From positions 68,729 through 132,728 of the forward strand of contig CBDETG010000095.1 of assembly GCA_965242745.1 (NCBI GenBank): a stretch of DNA of 64,000 bases, in the 5' to 3' direction. The notes beneath the pieces are model-generated. The model ran no database searches. It worked only from the letters and a program-made list of their open reading frames with translations, and was not told the origin of the DNA. This document shows, piece by piece, positions 27,201-34,948 of the stretch. Within the stretch, counting starts at the first letter, position 1; each line of letters starts with the position of its first letter. This DNA is from JABAAI01 sp965242745 (lineage in GTDB: Bacteria; Spirochaetota; Leptospiria; Leptospirales; Leptonemataceae). Both the position numbers and the translations under genes were made by a program.

Positions 27201-27940
27201 AAATCGGGATCAGCGCATGCCACGCACTGATTGTTCTGGAGCGCCTGATTGCCCGTGCATGTCGGCGTGTCTGCGCTGATGCAGGCCGTCTTGTCAGCAT
27301 TGGGCTTCTGCTGCGCAGGGCAGGCTTCACATTGCCCGTCCTTAAGTATCTGCGTGTCCGTACAAGTCGGCTCGCCTCCGCCATTGCCTGAGGAGTCTCC
27401 TCCACCACCGCCTCCGGTATCGCAGCCCGCCAGAGTCAGGCTCAGGCTGATGGCAGCCAGCATCATAAAACGAGAGGCAGCTGCGCTGCTTTTCCATGCA
27501 GCTGCGCTGTTTTTCCATGCAACTGCGTTGCTTTTCCATGCAGCTGCGCTGTTTTTCCATGCAACTGCGTTGCTTTTCCATGTAGCTGCGCTGTTTTTCC
27601 ATGCAGCTGCGCTGTTTTTCCATGCAACTGCGTTGCTTTTCCATGCAACTGCGTTGCTTTTCCATGCAGCTGCGCTGCTTTTCCATGCAGCTGCAAAGTT
27701 TTCCAGTAAGCCAGCAGAGCCAAGGCCCGGCTGATTAAACAAAATGTTATGCGCATGATAGGGAGCGCATTCCATCATTTTCTGAAATATGTTTCTCATA
27801 TTTTCCTCCATAAACACAGCCGAGCTTAGAGCCCAGCCTGATACAAAACGAAAGCCAGCAGAGCCAAGGCCCGGCTGATTATACAAAATGTTATGCGCAT
27901 GATAGGGAGCGCATTCCCTAAGTTTTTTTATAATAGACAT
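24206..27940 (-). CDS. Large Cys-rich lipoprotein with calcium-binding type-3-like and GLUG repeats
   Basis: The start at 27940 follows AAGGAGG by 8 bases, giving a product of about 1244 residues. In order: a leader with a duplicated segment (CAPYHAHNIL...NQPGLGSAG); ten tandem heptads (SNAVAWK/NSAAAWK); a hydrophobic stretch ending in LTLAGC, a normal lipobox; a Cys-rich region of about 300 residues; Asp-rich thrombospondin type 3-like repeats (DSDNDGLADSADTCP, DDDNDGVLDAHD); then GLUG-type repeats (GGLIGIS, NSYALGPVAG); and a C-terminal domain. It is probably surface-exposed. The lipobox near residue 173 is oddly far in, so an internal start at 27466 (no ribosome-binding site) is possible. 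GC is far above neighbours. Confidence 0.85.
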   Translation of the reverse strand: MSIIKKLRECAPYHAHNILYNQPGLGSAGFRFVSGWALSSAVFMEENMRNIFQKMMECAPYHAHNILFNQPGLGSAGLLENFAAAWKSSAAAWKSNAVAWKSNAVAWKNSAAAWKNSAATWKSNAVAWKNSAAAWKSNAVAWKNSAAAWKSSAAASRFMMLAAISLSLTLAGCDTGGGGGGDSSGNGGGEPTCTDTQILKDGQCEACPAQQKPNADKTACISADTPTCTGNQALQNNQCVACADPDFPNSDRTACVTSCDDGELKPDNKPTCETMVTCTGDMIHNPADNTCIENTCLANELVNTTVNPNGCITKSKCRGDNGKVVSVNEQSCIRESACSSVAGQVATTAGNCEVCEGETSVVNKEQNACISEAACQGTSDSPTSLLGNRCITDEACQDMAGHVATDDGDCEQCTGANNVRNVGKTECITATACHAGNSSGPNSLLGSDCITDEACLDMANHVAQHDGVCMECASGKAPNLATAMCENDSDNDGLADSADTCPMGETGAATTGDASADTADPDGDGCKNSEDHDDDNDGVLDAHDAFRTDACASVDSDGDNKPDRLLAGCTTTLTVDTDDDGDGVADAMDVDDDNDGLIEIATAAELDNIRHDLAGASYNDGSTASTTGAPTAQTANCPDETSAGSGIYLCGYELTADIDLAANDQDTGDDDSNFEPITGAFTAILDGNGRAINNMQITKTNADDESAVFFENCNGSVIRNLHIQNATIASTSDASGTINVSFLCASAGHSTWHKTRIIAVRAQGSLSCSASSAICYLGGLLAQAFGTSSSGFLITGCMVQLEASAQSSNWTVLGGIVGNVSPSASNSMAHISNSYALGHIADTGNSIVNAGGLIGISTIPHFSINNSYAAVALGTITETLTNAIGTGGLVGTIGTASLSNFVRNSYALGPVAGRSSSASLNPVGGLIGLSTSTVISNSYARGPVYSKNTFGGALIGIAEEKNSVNMEIQNVYASGAVFTDGGTIGGLIARVILPSTYSGRNLYVDSAGMANGGIGDLQSRATACPAANCANVTEATILGLPLDADMDTTLTDATELNGWSTANWAKSTNEHPRLKYADDPDTENIDECELLPDYDHENDANCVSGGTFCCGQELPNQRLYAAIANVAFTHDHDADSGTAEEPVAIGEPTATAPATGFYYTLSQPAVTVTYNLLSDISVASAAVEQDDGTATTAVTWTASGTTGGSISGIASGESFWLAITFQKGTGDSVVQHKVRRKFVYPASE
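27476..27696. repeat. In-frame 21-bp tandem repeat (about 10 units)
   Basis: Units of 21 bp share TTTTCCATGCA followed by (A/G)CTGCG(C/T)TG on the plus strand. On the minus strand they encode heptads such as NSAAAWK inside the GLUG gene. Because the unit is a multiple of three and has no stop in any minus frame, unit gain or loss would keep the downstream frame. Confidence 0.93.
27708..27917. repeat. 66-bp direct repeat in the GLUG gene leader
   Basis: Copies at 27708-27773 and 27852-27917 differ by one base. Each encodes CAPYHAHNIL(F/Y)NQPGLGSAG on the minus strand. Each is preceded on that strand by its own ribosome-binding site: AAGGAGG before 27940 and GGAGG before the ATG at 27799. The leader with start signal therefore appears duplicated. 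Confidence 0.9.
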
Positions 27941-28311
27941 CTTCATGTCCTCCTTTCATAAAAAATGACTGCCCCGCTTTGCAAGACAGTTCTATTACTT
28001 AATTTAGACAGGCGCTAGAAAATGGCAAGTCTTTATTGTAAAAAAATAAATTTTTTGGGGAACAAAAAAGCAGGCTGCGACCTTTGTTTGCCAAAGAGGC
28101 GCTTGTGCTCATGTGCCTTACATACCAGCTCCACGCCGCTTTCTCCACACTCCAGCGCCAGTGCGCTCCATGATAGCGCAAGGCTGAAGGGGATCACGGG
28201 ATTTCTACTCTTCTTTCTTCTTCAAGAGACGAATTAAGCCGAAAATTGCTAATGTAGAAGAAGAATGCGTATGAGTTATGTTCTTTGCCTGCATACATTG
28301 CTTTTTGTCTG
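27941..28311. other. Divergent intergenic region between GLUG gene and sensor gene
   Basis: This region must contain the promoters of the leftward GLUG gene and the rightward sensor gene. AAGGAGG (GLUG ribosome-binding site) lies at its left edge. I see no other repeat or gene, and no promoter pair that I would defend. Confidence 0.35.
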
Positions 28312-30243
28312 ATGCGCCTCTTATTACACTTGCGATTGCGAAGAGCTGCTTATGCCTTGAGCTGCTTTTTGTTCTGTGGTATTTTTGCAAAACAGGAGCT
28401 TGGGGCAGAATGCCGCATTGCTCTGAGGTCTTCAAAACATCTCCGCCTTAATCAAAGCGCATGGCTCTTTTCGAATCAAGTATCTTCTGTTGAGGCAAAT
28501 AATAAATACAGCAACAACGCAAAGTGGCAGGAGGCTGATTTAGACGAAGACTGGCTAAGCCTTGGTCTGGATTCTGCCTTTGACGGCATGGCTTGGTACC
28601 GCTGTATACTTGATCTTGAGATTCTTCCTGAACATCAATATGCTTTCTATCTAGGGCAGAGCATACTCCCAGCCAGAGTTTTTATCAATGGCGCTCTGAT
28701 AGGGGAGACAAAGAATTTTGGAACGAGGCAGTATAATCTTGCAAGAGAATACATTTTTAGTATAGACCAGAAGCTTTGGGAGAAGGGGGAGAATCTGATT
28801 ACGATAGCGCTAAGGGGCAGAGCAAGTATTGCAAAAGGCATCTCGGACAAGGCTGCTCTTACAGATGAACATAAGATGACTCAGGCGCTCATACTCAAAG
28901 ACATGCCGCAAATTTTCTTCAGTTTCGCCTATATTCTCTTAGCAGTCCTGATAGGTCTTTTCTATTTCGCTCCCCAGCAAAAGGCAGCTTTATTTCTGGG
29001 CTTACTTTCTTTTGCATTAGGCTATTGCTATCTTCTGAGAACATGGGTGCAGTATGAGATTTTTCACAGCCCGAGTTCTGCATACATAACGCAGCTTTTT
29101 TTCCTGTTCCTTTGCCCTCCTCTTATGCTTGAGTATATGATCCGGGTTACGAAAGGCAGGCTTCTTTCCTACCGTTATATTTTTTACATCCCTAGCTGCG
29201 TTCTTATTGTGACTCTGCTGTTGGGAGCTAATGATCCATACCTTTGGAATATCCTTGAGAAGAGTAATTTGCTGATCATAACGTTGTCCATAGCCTATGT
29301 TGTATATCTTCTGCGGCAATATAAAAGCAGACAGGAAGAGGGGGAAAAATCTTTGTCATGCCTTTCTAAAGCCACATACGTTCTGGTACCTGTTATATCG
29401 TGGGATATACTGGCTGCAATGGGTCTGCACGGCTTAGTTCGTCTTAGTCCCTATGGATTTTTCTTTTTTATCGCATGCGCCTTTCTGGAGATCATGAGAA
29501 ACATTGTTACTCTCTATCAGCATATGCTGGCAGACGGCAAGCATAGCCTGCTCATCGAGAAGAACAAAACACGCTCTGTATACAACATGTCTCGAGAATT
29601 TGAAACGAACCTGAAGACATTGCAGCTTCTCTGCAAGAACGCACGCAAAACAAAGGAGCAGCAAAAAGACGGAAAAACAAGCCATGCCGGTCACAGGCAG
29701 GAAGCGCAAAGGGCTGTGCTGCGCTTAGAAAATCTACTCTATGATAATGAGCAATTCAAGCAGCTGGAGGCGGGAAGCTACATTCCGAAGCATAATAGTA
29801 TAGATATAAAGGAACTTTGCAGAAAGACAGTAGAAAAACTGGCGGCCGTTTATAGCAAGCAAAAGGCGAAACGTATCAAACTGACAATACAAAAAAATAT
29901 TGGTATCATCAGCAATGATCCTGAGCTCATTGCTTTGGCTTTGTACCATCTTCTGGAAAATGCTTTGGTCTATACTACAGGGAAGATAGAATGCGGTATT
30001 TCCCGGGAAGAAAAGAATCTCTGTTTGGAAATTACAGACGAAGGACCAGGCATTAAAAATGAAGATAGAGTGAAGGTATTTCAAAAATTCTTCCGCGCCG
30101 GCGAGCCTCAGCAGGAAACGGAAGGCATCGGCATAGGGCTTAGTCTCGTTTCGCTTATAGCGCAGAAACTGCAGGGCGCCATAGACTTTCACAACAATCA
30201 CGGCTTTTTCTCAAGTTTTCGTCTGACTCTGCCGGGAGACTAA
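28312..30243 (+). CDS. 7TMR-DISM sensor histidine kinase homologue without the phospho-acceptor His
   Basis: The ATG at 28312 is preferred over a TTG 27 bases upstream. The order is signal segment; jelly-roll extracellular domain (WYRCILDLEI, FINGALIGETKN); a seven-helix block (about residues 195-410); a kinase-like region; and a HATPase domain with N-box (LLENALVYT), G1 (DEGPGIKNED) and G2 (EGIGIGLSLV). The expected H-box His is Arg (codon 29593-29595, MSREFETNL). The ATPase side looks sound, so it may act through another protein or have lost kinase function. A paralogue follows 9 bases later. Confidence 0.85.
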   Translation: MRLLLHLRLRRAAYALSCFLFCGIFAKQELGAECRIALRSSKHLRLNQSAWLFSNQVSSVEANNKYSNNAKWQEADLDEDWLSLGLDSAFDGMAWYRCILDLEILPEHQYAFYLGQSILPARVFINGALIGETKNFGTRQYNLAREYIFSIDQKLWEKGENLITIALRGRASIAKGISDKAALTDEHKMTQALILKDMPQIFFSFAYILLAVLIGLFYFAPQQKAALFLGLLSFALGYCYLLRTWVQYEIFHSPSSAYITQLFFLFLCPPLMLEYMIRVTKGRLLSYRYIFYIPSCVLIVTLLLGANDPYLWNILEKSNLLIITLSIAYVVYLLRQYKSRQEEGEKSLSCLSKATYVLVPVISWDILAAMGLHGLVRLSPYGFFFFIACAFLEIMRNIVTLYQHMLADGKHSLLIEKNKTRSVYNMSREFETNLKTLQLLCKNARKTKEQQKDGKTSHAGHRQEAQRAVLRLENLLYDNEQFKQLEAGSYIPKHNSIDIKELCRKTVEKLAAVYSKQKAKRIKLTIQKNIGIISNDPELIALALYHLLENALVYTTGKIECGISREEKNLCLEITDEGPGIKNEDRVKVFQKFFRAGEPQQETEGIGIGLSLVSLIAQKLQGAIDFHNNHGFFSSFRLTLPGD

Positions 30244-30252
30244 AAAGATATT

Positions 30253-32316
30253 ATGAAGCTTTGTCTTTTTGCAGCTGCTCTTTTTTTCCTTCTTATGAAA
30301 GGCATAGGGGCGCAAAAGAGCCCTAATCTAAGCTGGAAATACAGTATAGAAGACAAGGCCGAATTCACTCTTGAGTCTCTGAATGTGCAGAAGTGGCGAA
30401 GCTTTGCTGCGCATAGCTCTTTGTACAGTACAGGAAGGGATATATTCTGGCTCCGAGGACACAAAACGCTTCCAGCGAAAACGCTTCCAGCGCAAAAGCA
30501 AAAGCTTGCTTTTTTCTTTGAGAAGGTCTGCGGCCATCTGGAGCTTTATGTAAACGGCAGGCCTGTGAAGCAGCAAGAAAGAGCGCTGCAATTCCACTCC
30601 CGTTGTTATCGCTCTGCTATTTATCCTCTTCCCTTATCTTTCAATAAGCTGCAGAAAACTAAGATAAGCATAGCAATACGTTTAAGTAAAAGCAATTACT
30701 TTCGCCCGCCCGCTTTATATTCCCAAGTTGCGTTGATGGAGCTGCAAGAAGCAGAGAAAGATCTTTGGAGCTCCAATCTCTCCGGCCTCCTCTATGCTTT
30801 TCTAAGCCTTATACTTGGCGCCTTCTTTCTTGGAATTTATATGCGCTTGTACCAGGCAGAATCCTATAAGGCCTTTGCTTCCTTTTTACTTTTCTATGCC
30901 GCCTATAAGCTCTTGCAAAGCGAGTTAGTTTATTCCATTATAGACCTCAGCCCTTATTTCAGCCGCGCTTCCATATGCTTAGGGATCATGCTGCCATACT
31001 TGGCTTACAGTTTCTTTATACGTTTTTTTCTTATAGAAAGGATACAAATCAAGCTCCCTTTCTTCAAGTTAGACAAAGACGCTCAGGAATGGGGATACTT
31101 CTATTTTCGAGCGCTTGCGGGGACTGCTTTTATATGCCTGCTTTTCCCCAATTTGACGCATCGCCTGTATCTCGTAGAACTTTGTTTTTTCTTACAGCTT
31201 CCTGTTATGCTCTATTTCTTGTTTATCAGCGCTCCATACTTCCGGAGCCTGCATTATCGAAGTATTGGCGCATTGGGAGCGCTCCCCCTTTGCCTTAGCA
31301 TAGTTCTGCATATTGTTCATCCCGCAGCGCAGAATCCCTTTTCTCCTGCTGCCGGGGCTTTTATGTTTGTGCTGCAGCTGAGTCTTGCTTTGGCTTTGCT
31401 CTATCATCTTGTTATGAAAAGAAAAGAAGTAGAAAGTCATAAGCATTACCTTGCTTCCATTGACGCAATGCAGGATCGTATTTTCAATTATATGGGAGCG
31501 GTCTTTGCCAAGTCAGCCAGGGAAGTTGTGGACCTTAGCCGTAAGTACATAATGAGAGAGGAAAGAAAAATCAAACAAGAAGAGCTTGGATCTCTATCGC
31601 TTAAGATAAGCGAGATGCAGTTTCAGCTTGGCGACATAATGGAATTGGCACGTTTGGAAAGCCTTCCAAAGCCTGAAAATCTAGAAAAGCTTAAGTTAAA
31701 AGAGTTTGTACAGACTTTTGTATCGCAGGCAGACATAAGCTGCCATATACGCGTAGATGAAAAACTGGAGATCACGAGCAGCATGGAGTTTCTCAATACT
31801 GCCTTCCTGCACTTATTAGATTTCCTTAAAAGACAGGGTACGCAGCATATAGACCTGCTGGTAAAGCCCAAGAATAAGCATGAGATACTTTTTCATTTTC
31901 TCAGTTTCCACTCTGATGAAAAAAAAATCAAGGAACTGTACAGAATTTGCAAAAGCGAAGTGTCTTTGCGTGATGCCCGCTGGATTACATGGTCTATTAT
32001 CAAGGAATCAATGAGGATTTTACGCTCACAGATCAGCGTTCTGGTCAACGGAAGCAAGTTCTTAAGGTTTGCAATTACGATCCCTGTCGATATCAATCTG
32101 CAGGAGAGCTACAGATTGGAGGATTCCTCTGCGCAGGAAACAGAAAGCATTAGCCTTGTTTTACATGGGACAGAAGAAAAAAACAAGGAAGATGATACCG
32201 CAGCTAGAGCCCTTCTTGCAATCAGGCAGGGGAAAATGGCGCAGCGCAAAGGCATGGGCCTCCGCAAATTGCGCGACTGGCTGCCTTTGCTCGCCGGAGG
32301 CCAGAGCAAAAAATGA
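30253..32316 (+). CDS. 7TMR-DISM membrane sensor paralogue with degenerate kinase region
   Basis: This 687-residue protein has a signal peptide (to about residue 20), an extracellular jelly-roll (DIFWLRGHKT, LELYVNGRPVK), seven membrane segments (about 180-395), and a cytoplasmic region that mirrors the upstream gene's kinase module. The HisKA-like helix (YMGAVFAKSAREVVDLS) has no acceptor His. No G1 or G2 glycine motifs are found in the ATPase-like part (SMEFLNTAFLHLLDFLKRQG is the N-box position). It is probably a non-catalytic partner. The 9-base gap to the upstream sensor gene indicates one operon, and the two may form a heteromeric receptor. Confidence 0.8.
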   Translation: MKLCLFAAALFFLLMKGIGAQKSPNLSWKYSIEDKAEFTLESLNVQKWRSFAAHSSLYSTGRDIFWLRGHKTLPAKTLPAQKQKLAFFFEKVCGHLELYVNGRPVKQQERALQFHSRCYRSAIYPLPLSFNKLQKTKISIAIRLSKSNYFRPPALYSQVALMELQEAEKDLWSSNLSGLLYAFLSLILGAFFLGIYMRLYQAESYKAFASFLLFYAAYKLLQSELVYSIIDLSPYFSRASICLGIMLPYLAYSFFIRFFLIERIQIKLPFFKLDKDAQEWGYFYFRALAGTAFICLLFPNLTHRLYLVELCFFLQLPVMLYFLFISAPYFRSLHYRSIGALGALPLCLSIVLHIVHPAAQNPFSPAAGAFMFVLQLSLALALLYHLVMKRKEVESHKHYLASIDAMQDRIFNYMGAVFAKSAREVVDLSRKYIMREERKIKQEELGSLSLKISEMQFQLGDIMELARLESLPKPENLEKLKLKEFVQTFVSQADISCHIRVDEKLEITSSMEFLNTAFLHLLDFLKRQGTQHIDLLVKPKNKHEILFHFLSFHSDEKKIKELYRICKSEVSLRDARWITWSIIKESMRILRSQISVLVNGSKFLRFAITIPVDINLQESYRLEDSSAQETESISLVLHGTEEKNKEDDTAARALLAIRQGKMAQRKGMGLRKLRDWLPLLAGGQSKK

Positions 32317-32340
32317 AGGCAGAAGCTCAGCTGAAAGTTT

Positions 32341-34680
32341 TTATGCGGTATGCAGGCTGTAAAAACCAGTCGCAAAGGGAACGCGAAAGCTGCCCAGACG
32401 CGCGCTACGGCCTTCCTCTTCTAAGCTGGGAGTCTGGGCGCGGATTTTTTCTCCAAAGCGCTTTAAGTAACAGTATCTGGCAGGAAGGCGAAATTCAATT
32501 TCTTCAAAGGGATTCTTGGAAGCCTGATGCAGCGCTTTAACAGAAAGAGAAATCGTATGCTCTTGGTTCATCTTCGCTCGGAATTCAAAATAAGAATAAG
32601 CCCCTTCCATGTACTGCCTGCTTTTTGTATCATCTATAAACAGCCTGCCAAGCATTCTTTCAGAGGGGTAAATCTCTAGTATGAGAACGCCCTCTAAGGA
32701 CAACTCAGCGTTTACCTGCGGAAAGCAAAGAGGGATAATAGCGCCTGCCCGTATAAAAAGAGGATAATAGCCGGGCTGTGTTAGAAAAAAATGACTTGTA
32801 CCTCCTTGGTAGAGAGTCCCAGTCTCGTATTCATACCAAGCCTCCTGGGGATGAGGGAGGTAGACACGGCGTCTTCTTAGCTTTGCCTCCAGTACAGGCG
32901 CTGCAAGAAGCTCTGATCCTATCAAAAATTGATCCTGCGCTATGTCTGTATCCAAATCGGGAAACTCATAAAATAGGGGTCTAAGCCAAGTCAGCCCTTC
33001 TTTATGAATCCTGTAGGCAAGCGTATAGAGATAAGGTAAAAACTGATAGCGCCGCCGTATATGCTTAGCGCACATCTCTGAGAACTTAGAGCCAAGGCCC
33101 CAAGGTCTCTGTTTTTGAAATAAAAGGCTGCCGTGAATGCGAAAGAAAGACATAAGTGAAGCAAGCTCAACCCATCGGACAAAAAGCTCCCGCTTCTTGG
33201 GCGATTTGAGAAAAGCCGCTGCCTTTGCTAAGGCGGAGCCGCAAAACATATCTCCTATATCTGCGCCGCAATAAGGCACAGCGCTGAGATTCAAATTGAG
33301 GGCTGCGTATAAATGTTCCCGCAAGTTATCCCAAGAGCTATGGCGCATCTGCGTCCATAAAGCGGCATATTTTTGTATCCCACAAAAGCCAGAGCGGCTT
33401 AGGACCCAGGGACGAAGCCTTTCCGGATGCTCCCTTTCAAAGGCCTTGAAAGCCGACTGCGCCTGCAGCTTAGCATAGAGAGCGCCTAACTTTGCGTGAG
33501 GAAGCCTTGCATTGTCATGGAAGAGGTCTTCTTCCAAGGGATCAGAATGCTCCCGCAGTCTGGCTTCATTCATGTTATTCCATATGCCGGATACTCCAAC
33601 TTCGAAAAGTGTTTTATGCAGCTTGCTCCACCATTGCTGTACTTTTAGGAGACTGAAATCGGGGAAGGCTACTTTGGATGATCCTATATAAGTCTTTTGC
33701 TCAGAGTTCTTGCAAAAATAGCCCGCTCTCTCTCCAGAACGATATATGCTAAAAGAAGGATCAGCGGGCACTTCAGGACTCACAGCTGTAACGATACGTA
33801 AACCCAAGCTGCGAAGTTTCAACAGCAGAGCTGCAGGCCTGGGGAAGGCTTTAGGGTGCCAGGTGAAAGTACGTGAGTTGTGCATATAGCCCCTATCCAG
33901 ATGTATTGCGTCACAGAGAATGTTTGCCTTAGGCAGCCGCTTGGCCATCCTCCACACCTCTTTTTCGTTAGAGTAAACTGAGCGGGTCTTCTGATGGCAG
34001 CCTAAGGACCACAATGGGGGGAAAAAGGGCTTCCCGCATATGGCGTAGAGATTCTGGAGTATCCCCGAGGGCGTGCCTGTGAAAACGAAAAAGTCCTGCG
34101 CCATAGGAAGTAAAGCATGACGCTCCAGAGCCTTTGCAAAAGGGCGGATATAGATTCCCCGCTTCCATTTTTCTCCTTCCTCGTGTGCAATCATCACCTG
34201 AGCTGCTAAAGTAGAATTCCAATATATCCCTGTACATGCCTTGCTGGCGTGCCGTATGAAAAAGAAAGGAAAGCTTGAGGCGACGCCCTGACCCAGCAAA
34301 TAGAATGTCTGGTTATTTTTTTCCAAGGCGGCAGAGGCTGCGCCTAAGGCGTAGATTCGATCTTGTTTTGCAAGGTCTACAAAAAACAAAGGCGAGCCAA
34401 ATTGCCCTGTCTGTAAAGAGCCGGTGAGGATTTCTCTTTTTTTCTGGGCTACTCTGAAATTACCCGTAGTAGGATCATACAAAAAGCGTATCCTGTCTTT
34501 CTGGCAGCATAAAAGGCCCTCTTCTATCCAACGCCCAGGCAAAAGCTGAGAGCTTAGGCGTTCTAGATGCGCTTCTTCAGGAAAATCGCTGCTATGATTT
34601 GGGAAAACGGCAAAGCGCAGGAGATCTCTGTTATAGACTCTTCCAATAACTGAAAGACCCTCTGTTGGAGACACAAGCAA
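32341..34680 (-). CDS. Glycoside hydrolase family 31 protein, apparently catalytically dead
   Basis: This 779-residue protein has the GH31 layout: N-terminal beta-sandwich, catalytic barrel, and C-terminal beta domains (LYTLAYRIHKEG, RPLFYEFP, AGAIIPLC). The nucleophile block normally reads WNDMNE; here it is WNNMNE, with Asn 369 encoded by AAC (33574-33576). The acid/base block normally reads WTGDN; here it is WTQMR, with Met 445. Other conserved elements (DAIHLDRGYM, RSGFCGIQKYAALW, GADIGDM) are kept. It has no signal peptide. Starting only 12 bases after tRNA-Tyr, it may share that transcript. Binding without hydrolysis is a possible role. Confidence 0.85.
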   Translation of the reverse strand: MLVSPTEGLSVIGRVYNRDLLRFAVFPNHSSDFPEEAHLERLSSQLLPGRWIEEGLLCCQKDRIRFLYDPTTGNFRVAQKKREILTGSLQTGQFGSPLFFVDLAKQDRIYALGAASAALEKNNQTFYLLGQGVASSFPFFFIRHASKACTGIYWNSTLAAQVMIAHEEGEKWKRGIYIRPFAKALERHALLPMAQDFFVFTGTPSGILQNLYAICGKPFFPPLWSLGCHQKTRSVYSNEKEVWRMAKRLPKANILCDAIHLDRGYMHNSRTFTWHPKAFPRPAALLLKLRSLGLRIVTAVSPEVPADPSFSIYRSGERAGYFCKNSEQKTYIGSSKVAFPDFSLLKVQQWWSKLHKTLFEVGVSGIWNNMNEARLREHSDPLEEDLFHDNARLPHAKLGALYAKLQAQSAFKAFEREHPERLRPWVLSRSGFCGIQKYAALWTQMRHSSWDNLREHLYAALNLNLSAVPYCGADIGDMFCGSALAKAAAFLKSPKKRELFVRWVELASLMSFFRIHGSLLFQKQRPWGLGSKFSEMCAKHIRRRYQFLPYLYTLAYRIHKEGLTWLRPLFYEFPDLDTDIAQDQFLIGSELLAAPVLEAKLRRRRVYLPHPQEAWYEYETGTLYQGGTSHFFLTQPGYYPLFIRAGAIIPLCFPQVNAELSLEGVLILEIYPSERMLGRLFIDDTKSRQYMEGAYSYFEFRAKMNQEHTISLSVKALHQASKNPFEEIEFRLPARYCYLKRFGEKIRAQTPSLEEEGRSARLGSFRVPFATGFYSLHTA

Positions 34681-34691
34681 AAGAAGAGGCG

Positions 34692-34774
34692 TGGGCAGGG
34701 AAGGATTTGAACCTCCGTAGGCTTGCGCCGCCAGATTTACAGTCTGGTCCCTTTAACCACTCGGGCACCTACCC
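34692..34774 (-). tRNA. tRNA-Tyr (GTA)
   Basis: The reverse strand folds with acceptor GGGTAGG/CCTGCCC (one G-T pair), anticodon stem CCAGA/TCTGG around CTGTAAA (anticodon GTA), and a long variable arm CGGCGCAAGCCTAC, as in bacterial class II tRNA-Tyr. The T-loop is TTCAAAT. CCA is not encoded. It lies 9 bases downstream of tRNA-Thr in the same transcript. Confidence 0.95.
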
Positions 34775-34783
34775 CCAAAGTTG

Positions 34784-34856
34784 TGCTGCCTGTAGGAGTC
34801 GAACCCACGACCTGCTGATTACAAGTCAGCCGCTCTACCAATTGAGCTAAGGCAGC
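34784..34856 (-). tRNA. tRNA-Thr (TGT)
   Basis: The reverse strand has acceptor GCTGCCT/AGGCAGC, D-arm GCTC/GAGC, anticodon stem GCTGA/TCAGC around CTTGTAA (anticodon TGT), and T-arm GTGGG/CCTAC with TTCGACT. The discriminator is A and CCA is not encoded. The Thr-Tyr pair order recalls tRNA clusters upstream of tuf in other bacteria, but the next gene here is GH31. Confidence 0.95.
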
Positions 34857-34948
34857 TAGAACTTTTGTAAAGCTAAGCAATACAAGCTTAGAGCGTCAAG
34901 TAATTCGTGAAAATATGTCCGCAGCTTGTATAAATTATTTGCCGCGTC

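Noticed and set aside
25523..27391. A 622-codon open frame on the plus strand
   Set aside because: It lies antisense to the intact GLUG lipoprotein gene, whose high GC and lack of stops create long shadow frames. The product is a low-complexity Ala/Val/Arg-rich sequence with no domain.
27342..27756. Other minus-strand frames through the 21-bp array (MEKQRSC and LHGKAAQ repeats)
   Set aside because: They are open only because the 21-bp unit has no stop in any minus frame. They have no domain downstream, whereas the chosen frame leads into the lipobox and the Cys-rich region.
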